A stretch of DNA of 64,000 nt, taken from contig OZ250155.1 in assembly GCA_965237775.1 (NCBI GenBank), forward strand, positions 3,534,001-3,598,000, read 5' to 3'. Source of the DNA: CATOSP01 sp965237775 (GTDB taxonomy: Bacteria; Chloroflexota; Dehalococcoidia; Lucifugimonadales; UBA3495). Both the position numbers and the translations under genes were made by a program. This document shows, piece after piece, positions 1-7,255 of the stretch. Numbering within the stretch: the stretch's first letter is position 1; each line of letters begins with the position of its first letter. Below the pieces are notes generated by a model. The model was given only the letters and a program-made list of their open reading frames with translations, did not search any database and was not told where the DNA came from.

Positions 1-221
1 TCATAGATTCTGGGGAGCGTTGGCCGCGAGTATGGACTCGATCTAGGTGCGGACCACCGTAACCCTGACGGCAACCTCATAGGAGAGAAACACAAGCATC
101 GTTGGACCGATAGGTCCCGTGACAAAGAGGCCTACGTCCCGGAGGACATCACGAAACCTTGGAACCATCCCGTTGAGGTCTGGACGCATTTCTGCGTCGA
201 GGCCCATATTGCGTTTGCGAG

Positions 222-227
222 TATAAT
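222..227 (+). promoter_or_regulatory. -10 box upstream of the DUF1828 gene
   Basis: A perfect TATAAT lies 33 nt before the start codon of the DUF1828 gene. No good -35 hexamer is visible at 16-18 nt upstream. A GGAG about 9 nt before the ATG could serve as ribosome binding site. Confidence 0.45.
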
Positions 228-260
228 GCACCCTCCAGACACTCAGATGGAGCTACCGCT

Positions 261-1040
261 ATGACAGTAGAAGAATTGTGCATCTCCGTTCGCCAAAATT
301 TACCACCCCTATTCGAATGCTCTGCCGCGCCGCTGGATAGCATGCGCGTGCGGACGCCTCTACTGTACCCGGACGGGGGACTTGTCGATGTTTTCGTGCT
401 TGAGCGGGACAGCGGTTATCAGGTAACCGATTATGGGGAGACACTCGCTTGGCTGAGTACGCAAACCGCGAGCGGACGGCGTTCCAATAAGCAACGTGGT
501 CTAGTTGACGATGTTTGCCAAACACTGGGAGTAGAACTCCACCGTGGCCAACTTCGACTGAGGTCTCATACGCTCGACGGGTTGGGCGAGACCGTACTGA
601 GATTAGCTCAAGCAGCAGTGAGAGTCTCAGATGTCTGGTTCACTTTTCGCAATCGAGTGGTTGAATCCACGGCAGAAGAGGTAGATGAATGGTTAGAGGA
701 ACGAAACATTCCTTTCGAACGGTCTGTACGACAACAGGGCCGCTCGGGCCGTGAATGGACCATCGATTTTCAGACGACCACCCCACTCCGGACCTCCCAT
801 ATTTTCCTGCTTAGCACAGGCTCTCGCGGGGCAGTGCGGCGGATCACTGAGCACGTTTTCACGGGGTGCTCCGACCTCAACATTTTGAGGGAAAGCCAGC
901 CCCAATCGATGTTGATCTCCCTGTTCGACGATGTCGAGGATGTTTGGCGGGAAGAGGATTTTGTATTGCTGGAACCAGTATCAGAGGTCGCCCGTTGGTC
1001 TCGGCCCGACTTACTGGAACTAACTCTCAATCCAGCGTAA
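261..1040 (+). CDS. DUF1828 domain-containing protein
   Basis: Protein of 259 residues with no established biochemical role. The N-terminal third has the DUF1828 pattern: a beta strand ending in RTPLLYPDGG (31-40), a hydrophobic strand LVDVFVL, then GYQVTDYGETLAWL (52-65), which resembles the family's conserved D-x-G-x-T segment. The remaining ~170 residues are acidic alpha/beta sequence with no motif I can name. DUF1828 proteins often occur in mobile or defence-rich neighbourhoods; here the next gene downstream is a decayed Uma2 nuclease, which fits an accessory patch. The ATG follows a -10 box by 33 nt and a GGAG by about 9 nt. Confidence 0.75.
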   Translation: MTVEELCISVRQNLPPLFECSAAPLDSMRVRTPLLYPDGGLVDVFVLERDSGYQVTDYGETLAWLSTQTASGRRSNKQRGLVDDVCQTLGVELHRGQLRLRSHTLDGLGETVLRLAQAAVRVSDVWFTFRNRVVESTAEEVDEWLEERNIPFERSVRQQGRSGREWTIDFQTTTPLRTSHIFLLSTGSRGAVRRITEHVFTGCSDLNILRESQPQSMLISLFDDVEDVWREEDFVLLEPVSEVARWSRPDLLELTLNPA

Positions 1041-1086
1041 GCATCTACCGAAGAGGGCATAAGGCACCTGGCCACCGGCAAAACCC

Positions 1087-1620
1087 AAACTGCTGACCGC
1101 CGACGACCTGCTCCGCTCGTACAGCCAAGGGGTGAGGAGTGAGCTGATCCTGGTGGCGCTTTGCTAAACTATGCCAGCAGTGGGACAACACGGCGAGATA
1201 GCGATGCGCTGGAGGCGGAAATTCGGGCTTTTGTACGCCCCAAAGATTGGGCCGGGCTGCCGGATCCGACGCTGGAGTGTTCCCGCAAAACGGCCCCTCA
1301 ATCGTGAGGGAACCGGACATCGCCTACTTCTCGGCGGAAACTCTGCCGTTAGGCAAACTAGTAAGCGGCTGCTACTAAGTGGTCCCGGACCTAGTGGTGG
1401 AGATAGCTTCGCTGGGGACCACTAACGTTGCATCTGATGACAAAGCGCGAATGTGGTTGAGCCACGGCCTGTCGATCGTGTGAGAAGCAGACTCCAGTGT
1501 ACGTACAGTGAATGTTCACCGTATGGGCGCCCCGAGAGTCACCCTGACCGGCGACCACACTCTCGAGGGCGGAGAAGGACTGCCAGAATTCAGGTACATG
1601 GTCCGGGAGATTTTGGAACT
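1087..1620 (+). pseudogene. Uma2-family (DUF820) nuclease pseudogene
   Basis: No intact frame exists, but consecutive pieces in changing frames rebuild a Uma2 protein in the right order. KLLTADDLLRSYSQGVRSEL is at the start, QHGEIAMR and LEAEIRAFVRPK in the middle, then VREPDIAYFSAETLPLG with the family's PD catalytic pair, VPDLVVEIASLG with the E-x-x-S motif, DDKARMWLSHGLSIV, and finally TLEGGEGLPEF at the C-terminus. At least three in-frame stops and two frame changes are present. Uma2 proteins are restriction-endonuclease-fold proteins that are multicopy in Chloroflexota and Cyanobacteria; an intact member sits at 53034-53771. The gene is clearly dead. Confidence 0.75.
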
Positions 1621-2030
1621 GTAGCCAGTGGAGGCTTTACAATAGCAGCCGTTCGACAGGGACCAGCCTTTGCGATACAGGGTCGATCCCCAGGTAGACG
1701 CCTTCCGGGGCAAGCGCTCCAAGAAGAGGAGTTGAGTGATTATCTCCTGACCCTCCACCCTTAGCCAGGCCTATCCGACCTCCATGCTCCGAACCTCTCC
1801 CTGACCGACACGAAATCGTTGCTCCAGTATCGGCTTCACCCCTAACCACCGCAACATCGACACCGGGACTGCGGTGATCGACGCGCCGGTGTAGACTGTG
1901 GCGTCCAACTAAGCCCAGTTTTCCCGCTCTAGGTCACCAATCGCTATCGAGACTTGAAATGTTCCCACGAATTTACGTCCCCCTACTAAAATTGATTGCC
2001 TAGAGTTTTTACCCACATTGCATTCCCCGT
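1621..2030. other. Intergenic stretch, no gene recognised
   Basis: About 410 bp between the Uma2 remnant and the convergent kinase gene. Short open stretches occur on both strands, but none has a ribosome binding site or a recognisable motif. The codons after 1650 could be further decayed coding sequence, which I could not identify. Confidence 0.5.
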
Positions 2031-2633
2031 CTAGCCTTCCAAGTCCTTCAAAAACCTGTCTGCGTCACGGGACTTGTTGAATTCAATGTACTGGATGTGG
2101 CTGTATTCCTTCGCGTCGAATACTGCCCTGTACCGCTTCCTTCGAGAGTGGTAAGTCCGGAGCACCCACAACAGGATCGAGTCCTTGCTCAAAAGCGCCT
2201 TCTTCAGCGACTCCCTGTTGCCCGACCACAGAGTCCGCCTGGTGAGGCTCCGGCCTACGGTCCTGGTGAGGGCGCGGCGCCAGACCAGCGGGAAGGAGTA
2301 ATTCAGCCAGACCACGGCGGTAGCCCGTCCCCAAATGATATCCTGGGCCTGGCTGTAATTCCCGTCGGTCACCCACAGGTCGTCTTTCACCGCACCGGTC
2401 ATGATCTCCCGGAATTCGGCGTCGTCCCGCTCCACCCAATCGGGCAGCCAGTGGACCGCGTCCAGCTCGATGAATCTCGATCCAACTGCGTTCGCCAAGC
2501 GGCGGGCGAAGGTGGTCTTGCCGCTGCAGGAACAGCCGATGACCGCGGCTCGACGCAGGCTAGGCGGAACTTGGCCGATGACTCCGGTTTGGAGCCCTGC
2601 TGGCTGTCTCACATCCTCTCTTATGATACCCAT
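2031..2633 (-). CDS. P-loop kinase of the topology-modulation/FlaR type
   Basis: A 200-residue small P-loop NTPase resembling the adenylate-kinase-like proteins annotated as DNA topology modulation protein. The Walker A motif is GCSCSGKT (33-40), followed by FARRLANAVGSRFIELDAVHWLPDW, the substrate-side segment typical of this group. A C-terminal arginine-rich region (LRTYHSRRKRYR) would form the lid. The real phosphoryl acceptor is unknown for the family. The start was chosen at 2633 because TAAAAT lies 6 nt before it, which would give a leaderless mRNA. A start nearer the Walker motif is also possible, since the first 25 residues are not conserved in type. Confidence 0.8.
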   Translation of the reverse strand: MGIIREDVRQPAGLQTGVIGQVPPSLRRAAVIGCSCSGKTTFARRLANAVGSRFIELDAVHWLPDWVERDDAEFREIMTGAVKDDLWVTDGNYSQAQDIIWGRATAVVWLNYSFPLVWRRALTRTVGRSLTRRTLWSGNRESLKKALLSKDSILLWVLRTYHSRRKRYRAVFDAKEYSHIQYIEFNKSRDADRFLKDLEG

Positions 2634-2639
2634 CGTCCC

Positions 2640-2645
2640 ATTTTA
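2640..2645 (-). promoter_or_regulatory. -10 box with leaderless spacing for the kinase gene
   Basis: On the minus strand TAAAAT ends 6 nt before the ATG at 2633. Transcription would begin at or next to the start codon. No Shine-Dalgarno sequence can fit in this gap. Confidence 0.5.
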
Positions 2646-2734
2646 TCAGAGAGGTGGTGCATATTGCCCTGACCCTTCGGACTCGCTATCATTGCCCGGC
2701 CAAGGCTGGCCTAATCGGAAACAGGAGAGTGAGC

Positions 2735-2968
2735 ATGAGCACCGACCACACCTACAAGATCGTCGAGCTGGTAGGCTCATCGGGGGAAGGACTGCAACAG
2801 GCGATAGAAAACGCGATCAACCGGGCCGGTCAGACTCTGAAGGGTCTGGACTGGTTCGAGGTCAAGGAAATTCGGGGCAACATTCAGGATGGTCAGGTGG
2901 GATGGTACCAGGTGAAACTCGGAGTCGGGTTCCGGGTGCTCGACCCCGCCGACCTACACCGCGAGTAA
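2735..2968 (+). CDS. Dodecin family flavin-binding protein
   Basis: A 77-residue protein matching dodecin along its whole length: TYKIVELVGSS, EGLQQAIENAI, TLKGLDWFEVKEIRG and WYQVKLGVGFRV. The tryptophan in GLDWFEV (about residue 38) is the residue that stacks on the isoalloxazine ring in dodecins. Dodecins form hollow dodecamers that store or buffer riboflavin, FMN or FAD in the cytoplasm. The ATG at 2735 is preceded by AGGAGA with 6 nt spacing, which is preferred over an in-frame upstream start at 2654. The gene is 43 bp upstream of a molybdenum hydroxylase subunit and is probably co-transcribed with it. A flavin monooxygenase lies convergently beyond that. Confidence 0.9.
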   Translation: MSTDHTYKIVELVGSSGEGLQQAIENAINRAGQTLKGLDWFEVKEIRGNIQDGQVGWYQVKLGVGFRVLDPADLHRE

Positions 2969-3011
2969 CGGACATCACCCAGCTAAGTCTGGCAGGCCGA
3001 GGGAGGAACGA

Positions 3012-5249
3012 ATGACGGCATATTCGGTTCTGGGTACAAGGGTGACGAGGGAGGACGGCCCGGACAAAGTCTCCGGCCAGCACCTCTATTCAGCCGACGT
3101 GATCCTCCCCGGCATGGTCTGGGGTAAGGTCCTTAGAAGCCCCTACCCCCACGCCAAGATTCTCCACATTGACACATCACGCGCGGAGGGGTTGAGCGGC
3201 GTCCGGGCTGTGATCACCGGCAGCGACACCCAGGGTATGCGCGTGGGCAGGTTCATGCGCGACGTACCTCCCCTTGCGGAAGACAAGGTGCGCTTCGTCG
3301 GCGAGAAGGTTGCCGCCGTGGCCGCGGACGATCCGGATACCGCGGAAGAAGCCCTTAACCTCATAGAGGTGGAGTACGAACCACTTCCCGCGGTCTTCGG
3401 CCCACTCGAAGCCATGCAACCAGGCGCGCCCATCATCCACGAAGACTCCCCTACCTACGACTCATCGTCGGGTCCGGTCCAACCCCAGGGCAACATTGTC
3501 TACCACAACGAGTGGTCGGGCGGCGAATTGGACCGGGGGTTCCGGGAATCGGACCTGGTGTTTGAGCACACCTTCACCACTCCCTGGGTACACCAGGGCT
3601 ACATGGAGCCCTATAGCTGCATCGTTGCTATCGACGACTCGGGGCAAATCCAGGTGTGGGCCAACAACAAGCAGCCCTTCCGGCTGCGGTGGCAATTGGC
3701 CGGAGCCCTGGGCGTGGAGGAGAGTCAAATAAGGGTCAACCCCTGCGGCATCGGAGGAGACTTCGGCGGCAAGGCTGGGGCGATGAACGTCCCACTGGCA
3801 TACGCGCTGGCCCAGCGGTCGGGTAGGCCCGTCCAAATGGTGATGAGCTACATCGAGGAACTGATGGCGGGCAACCCCAGGCATCCCTCGACAATCACCA
3901 TTAAGACCGGGATGAAGCGGGACGGCGCATTCTGGGCGCGGGAAACCAGGGTCGTGTACAACGGAGGCGCCTACGGCGGATTCCGGGGCTCCTTGAACCT
4001 CAGTGGGGCCAGGCAAGCCGGAGGCGGCCCTTACCGCGTGCCCAATTACAAGATCGACTCCTACATGGTTTACACGAACAACGTGCCCTGCGGCTCTTAC
4101 CGCGCTCCCGGCGAACCCCAGGCCGTGTTCGCCATCGAGTCCCATATTGACATGATAGCCAGGGAGATGGGGATCGACCCCTATGAATTGCGCCTGAAAA
4201 ACGTGGTCCGGGAGGGCGACGAATCGGGCACCGGCCAGAGTTTCAACCATCTGCGGGGCGAAGAGACCCTACGCCGCGCCGCCGAAGAGGCTGGGTGGGA
4301 CTCTCCCAAACAGGGGCCGAACTTTGGCCGGGGAATCGCTTTCGGCCAACGCCCCCAGGGGCAGGCTGTATTCATCGCCAGGGTCGGAATGGATGAGACC
4401 GGCCAGGCGACAATCTATTCCTCCGTGCCAGATACCGGCGTGGGGTTCTACACCGTGGCGCGTCAGGTGGTGGCCGAAGACTTGGGTATCCGGGCGGAAG
4501 ACGTTGCCGTGGCCAGGGTGGATACCGATCAGGTGCCCTTCGACACGGGCGCTGGGGCGGGGACCAGCGTCGGCGCGGCTCACGCAGCCCTTGGCGCGGC
4601 GCAGGAGGTGCGGCAGACGCTTACCGGCCTGGCCGCCGAGTTCTACGGTTGGCCTGAAGAGCGCATTGCATTTCGAGGCGGCAGGGTCTTTGTGGAAGGC
4701 AACCCCGAAGCCGACATTCCCATCGGAGAACTTACGTCCCGCGCCGTGGCCGCGACGGGGGCTCCGATTCTGGGTGAGTCGACCACCGACGCCCAGGAAC
4801 CTGAAGTGACCTCCTTCTGTGCCCAGGTGGCCGATGTAGAAGTTGACCCTGAAACGGGTCAGGTCACCGTACACAAGATAGTCACCGCTCACGACGTGGG
4901 AACCATCTACAACCCGCTGGGTCACCAGGGGCAGATCGACGGGGCCGTGATCCAGGGGTTGGGATTCGCCTTGATGGAAGAGCTTCAATCGGAAGAGGGG
5001 CGAATCTCCACCCTTAGCCTTGGCGATGTGAAGATACCCACGACGATAGATATTCCCCAGTTGGTAACGGCGCTGATTTCGTCGGAGGAGGGGAACGGCC
5101 CGTTCCAGGGCAAGGCCATCGGCGAGAACCCCATCTCGCCGGTTGCCCCGGCGATTGCAAACGCGGTGCAGGACGCGGTTGGGGCGCGGATTCAAGACCT
5201 GCCGATAACGGCTGAAAAAGTGCTCAACGCACTACGGGATTCGGGATAG
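3012..5249 (+). CDS. Xanthine dehydrogenase-family molybdopterin-binding subunit, orphan
   Basis: A 745-residue large (Mo-cofactor) subunit of the molybdenum hydroxylase family. Visible elements are an N-terminal a/b-hammerhead (RVTREDGPDKVSG ... VRFVGEKVAAVAA), the Mo-pterin contact GIGGDFGGKAG near residue 250, GSYRAPGEPQAVFAIESHID near 360, GAGAGTSVGAAH near 520, and the C-terminal IGENPISPVAPAIANA with the expected catalytic Glu at about 705. The loop reads GSYRAPGEPQ rather than the CSFR active-site loop of form I CO dehydrogenase, so CO oxidation is unlikely. Neither the 2Fe-2S small subunit nor the FAD medium subunit is adjacent, so electron transfer partners must be encoded elsewhere or be unusual. 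The ATG follows GGGAGGA by 5 nt. Substrate unknown, probably an N-heterocycle or aldehyde. Confidence 0.9.
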   Translation: MTAYSVLGTRVTREDGPDKVSGQHLYSADVILPGMVWGKVLRSPYPHAKILHIDTSRAEGLSGVRAVITGSDTQGMRVGRFMRDVPPLAEDKVRFVGEKVAAVAADDPDTAEEALNLIEVEYEPLPAVFGPLEAMQPGAPIIHEDSPTYDSSSGPVQPQGNIVYHNEWSGGELDRGFRESDLVFEHTFTTPWVHQGYMEPYSCIVAIDDSGQIQVWANNKQPFRLRWQLAGALGVEESQIRVNPCGIGGDFGGKAGAMNVPLAYALAQRSGRPVQMVMSYIEELMAGNPRHPSTITIKTGMKRDGAFWARETRVVYNGGAYGGFRGSLNLSGARQAGGGPYRVPNYKIDSYMVYTNNVPCGSYRAPGEPQAVFAIESHIDMIAREMGIDPYELRLKNVVREGDESGTGQSFNHLRGEETLRRAAEEAGWDSPKQGPNFGRGIAFGQRPQGQAVFIARVGMDETGQATIYSSVPDTGVGFYTVARQVVAEDLGIRAEDVAVARVDTDQVPFDTGAGAGTSVGAAHAALGAAQEVRQTLTGLAAEFYGWPEERIAFRGGRVFVEGNPEADIPIGELTSRAVAATGAPILGESTTDAQEPEVTSFCAQVADVEVDPETGQVTVHKIVTAHDVGTIYNPLGHQGQIDGAVIQGLGFALMEELQSEEGRISTLSLGDVKIPTTIDIPQLVTALISSEEGNGPFQGKAIGENPISPVAPAIANAVQDAVGARIQDLPITAEKVLNALRDSG

Positions 5250-5254
5250 AGTTA

Positions 5255-5286
5255 GGGCCTTTCCCGGCAAACGGCGGGAAAGGCCC
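5255..5286. terminator. Bidirectional stem-loop terminator
   Basis: A perfect 12-bp inverted repeat, GGGCCTTTCCCG and CGGGAAAGGCCC, with an 8-nt loop lies between two convergent genes. It has no long T tract on either side, but its position and strength fit a shared terminator. Confidence 0.7.
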
Positions 5287-5308
5287 TCAATTCCAAATTT
5301 GAGGCCGA

Positions 5309-6388
5309 CTACTTCAGGTCTTCGACCAGCGGGCCGACCTCTTCCTTCAGGAGCCGCAAAGAACGCTGCATTAGCGAATGGTCGTCCGGGTCCTGAGTAA
5401 TGGCCAGCAGGTGGCCGAAGCCTCCCACGTCTTCGTAGCTCTTGCGAATCTTGGCGGCGCATTCCTGGGGATCCCCGACGATCCAGACGTTCTCCATCAT
5501 GTAGTCGACGGTCACATCCTCGTCGGGCATATCCGGGTCCAGCTTTACGTATGTCAGGTTCCCGCCGGCCTTCCGGTTGATGTACTGGTGCTCGTCGAAG
5601 GGGCGGCCCAGCACGATTCGGGCCTCGTCCCTGGCCGACTCCGGGGTCTCGCCGACGTAGACCTCACGGCCCACGCGTAACTCGCTCCTATCAGGGGTCT
5701 TGCCCGAAATGGCCGCGCCTTCTTCAACCCGCTTCCACAGCTCGCCGATATGTTGGTCCATCAGGTTGGTCATCGGTATCCAGCCACGTTCCCCGGCCAT
5801 GCGCAGGGTCTCGGAGGTGGGCGTGGAAGCCGCAACGCCGATGGGGGGATGGGGGGTTTGGTAGGGCTTGTAATGGAGGCGGCGTTCCAAGACCGGGTCT
5901 GTCTCGGGCGCATGCACCTGGTAGTATTTGCCTTCGTAGCCGAACTTGCCGTCCTCAGCCTCCCACAGACCCAGGATGACCTCCAAAGCTTCCTTGCCCT
6001 GTTCCCGCACGTCATCCATCGAATTGTATTCGATGCCGTAGAGATGCAAATCCGTGGCCAAAGACCTGACCCCGATACCCCAGTAGAACCGGCCGCGTGC
6101 CATGTGGTCCAACATGGCGATCCGGTGGGCGGTGTCCACCGGGTGATGCAGGGGAAGCATGGTCACCCCCGTGGCCATGACGATGTTCTTCGTCAACGCC
6201 AAGGCCTGGGCGATCAATAGCTCCGGCACGGGCGCGTTTTCCCACATCTCGGTGATATGCTCGCCGATCCAGGCCTCGTGATAGCCGAGCTTGTCTGCCT
6301 GGACGATTAGCACCATATCGCGATCGTAGGAGTCGGCGAACGACCGCCGGGGAGGATGCAGCGGCATCATAAACAGTCCGAATTCCAT
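5309..6388 (-). CDS. LLM class flavin-dependent oxidoreductase
   Basis: A 359-residue luciferase-like monooxygenase (bacterial luciferase/F420 superfamily, TIM barrel). The N-terminus MEFGLFMMPLHPPRRSF, the segment GYHEAWIGEHITE near residue 40, VMATGVTMLPLHHPVDTAHR near 75 and the RGRFYWGIGVRS turn are typical of members acting on hydrocarbons, alkanesulfonates or cyclic ketones with FMNH2. The C-terminal VDYMMENVWIVGDPQECAAKIRK is the usual nucleotide-binding end. The substrate cannot be read from sequence. The start follows AGGAGA with 7 nt spacing. The gene is transcribed toward the molybdenum hydroxylase and away from higB, with a perfect palindrome in the divergent region. Confidence 0.88.
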   Translation of the reverse strand: MEFGLFMMPLHPPRRSFADSYDRDMVLIVQADKLGYHEAWIGEHITEMWENAPVPELLIAQALALTKNIVMATGVTMLPLHHPVDTAHRIAMLDHMARGRFYWGIGVRSLATDLHLYGIEYNSMDDVREQGKEALEVILGLWEAEDGKFGYEGKYYQVHAPETDPVLERRLHYKPYQTPHPPIGVAASTPTSETLRMAGERGWIPMTNLMDQHIGELWKRVEEGAAISGKTPDRSELRVGREVYVGETPESARDEARIVLGRPFDEHQYINRKAGGNLTYVKLDPDMPDEDVTVDYMMENVWIVGDPQECAAKIRKSYEDVGGFGHLLAITQDPDDHSLMQRSLRLLKEEVGPLVEDLK

Positions 6389-6510
6389 AACTCATATCTC
6401 CTGTTTGGCCGGGTCATGGGCGCAGATACCATTGTCAGAATCCAGGATAACTCCGGGCGTCACCGGAGGAAGTGCGCCTTTATCGTTGGTGTATTATGGG
6501 GATTGTAGGT

Positions 6511-6530
6511 TTGACCTCTTGAGAGGTCAA
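6511..6530. promoter_or_regulatory. Palindromic candidate operator in a divergent promoter region
   Basis: TTGACCTC and GAGGTCAA form a perfect 8-bp inverted repeat separated by TTGA. It lies between the LLM oxidoreductase (leftward) and higB (rightward), where a dimeric repressor site would be expected. It could also act as a small hairpin. Confidence 0.45.
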
Positions 6531-6619
6531 GCCAAGTGGCCCTTGTAACCGCAGGCTTCCAGGACACATGGAGCCGCTTGCGCTTCAGATTAGCTATGGG
6601 GAGAGCGGGGGAATTCGGA

Positions 6620-6625
6620 TATACT
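6620..6625 (+). promoter_or_regulatory. -10 box with leaderless spacing for the HigB gene
   Basis: TATACT ends 7 nt before the ATG at 6633, so the transcript would start at the start codon. A second ATG follows at 6638. No Shine-Dalgarno sequence is present. Confidence 0.45.
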
Positions 6626-6632
6626 CGATCGT

Positions 6633-6986
6633 ATGCCATGGGAAGTCAGATTCGACTCGTCCTTCGAGTTGGAATTCGATAGACTGAGCCCAAGTGTACA
6701 AGATGAGATTTTGGCGCAGGCGATGGTTCTGAAGGAGTTCGGCCCTGCGTTAGGTCGCCCACGAGTGGACACGTTGCGTCAATCAAGGCACGCCAACATG
6801 AAGGAACTCCGCTTTAACGCAGACAATGGGGTATGGCGAGTTGCATTTGCCTTCGACACCAACCGTCAGGCGGTCTTGCTGTCGGTTGGGTCCAAATCAG
6901 GGGTCAGCGAAAGGCTGTTCTACCGGGAACTGATAGGGAAGGCAGACGACCGCTTCCACAGGCACCTAGCCCGGTTGCAAGAGTAA
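6633..6986 (+). CDS. higB: Type II toxin, RelE/HigB family
   Basis: A 117-residue member of the HigB branch of RelE/ParE toxins, which are ribosome-dependent mRNA interferases. The family core is complete: FELEFDRLSP, the ALGRPRVDTLRQSRHANMKELRF block (about 47-69), GVWRVAFAFDTNRQAVLLSVGSKSG and a C-terminal helix. As in HigBA loci, the toxin precedes the antitoxin, and a Shine-Dalgarno for the next gene (GGAGG) lies 5 nt downstream of the stop. The antitoxin, however, is truncated (next entry), so control of this toxin is unclear. It may be inactive, silent, or restrained by an antitoxin elsewhere. Confidence 0.87.
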   Translation: MPWEVRFDSSFELEFDRLSPSVQDEILAQAMVLKEFGPALGRPRVDTLRQSRHANMKELRFNADNGVWRVAFAFDTNRQAVLLSVGSKSGVSERLFYRELIGKADDRFHRHLARLQE

Positions 6987-7003
6987 CGCAGAAGGAGGTC
7001 AGG

Positions 7004-7255
7004 ATGAGGACGCTACGGGAGATAATGGATCGTCTGCCCGCGGCGCGGCGAAGAGAAGTGGATAAGCGGGCGAAGGCGCTGATTGCCGAAGAGAAGGTGC
7101 GGCAGAACGTCCCCAAGGCCCGGGAGCGCCCGGGCAAGGAAAGGGACCTGTCGGAAACAATGGAAAGACTACGGGTAGGAACGCCCGAGAACTTGCCAGC
7201 AGACCTTTCAACCCCTAAAGTAGGCCCACTGTCAGCCCAAATCAGGGAGGTAGTT
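7004..7255 (+). pseudogene. Truncated HigA-type antitoxin stub, in frame with the downstream oxidase
   Basis: The first 32 codons, MRTLREIMDRLPAARRR onward through KALIAEEKV, match the N-terminal helix of HigA-type antitoxins. The helix-turn-helix expected next (the LTQ...LA..LGV segment) is absent. About 50 residues of unrelated polar sequence follow, and the frame then runs without a stop into the lactate-type oxidase. Translation from 7004 (GGAGG, 7 nt spacing) would give a 450-residue fusion protein. The oxidase also has its own good ribosome binding site, so the stub may be just a 5' extension. I call it a truncated gene because its DNA-binding part is missing. Confidence 0.6.

Noticed and set aside
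43..231. Leftward 62-codon open frame at the left edge
   Set aside because: No ribosome binding site, no family likeness, and it begins inside the promoter region of the DUF1828 gene.
3462..5195. Long antisense open frames over the molybdenum hydroxylase gene
   Set aside because: They are shadows of a GC-rich coding sequence; their translations have no motifs while the plus-strand protein is fully recognisable.
3012..5249. CO dehydrogenase large subunit (coxL), in view of the MoxR/CoxE pair downstream
   Set aside because: The active-site loop reads GSYRAPGEPQ instead of the form I CSFR loop, and the small and medium subunit genes are absent.
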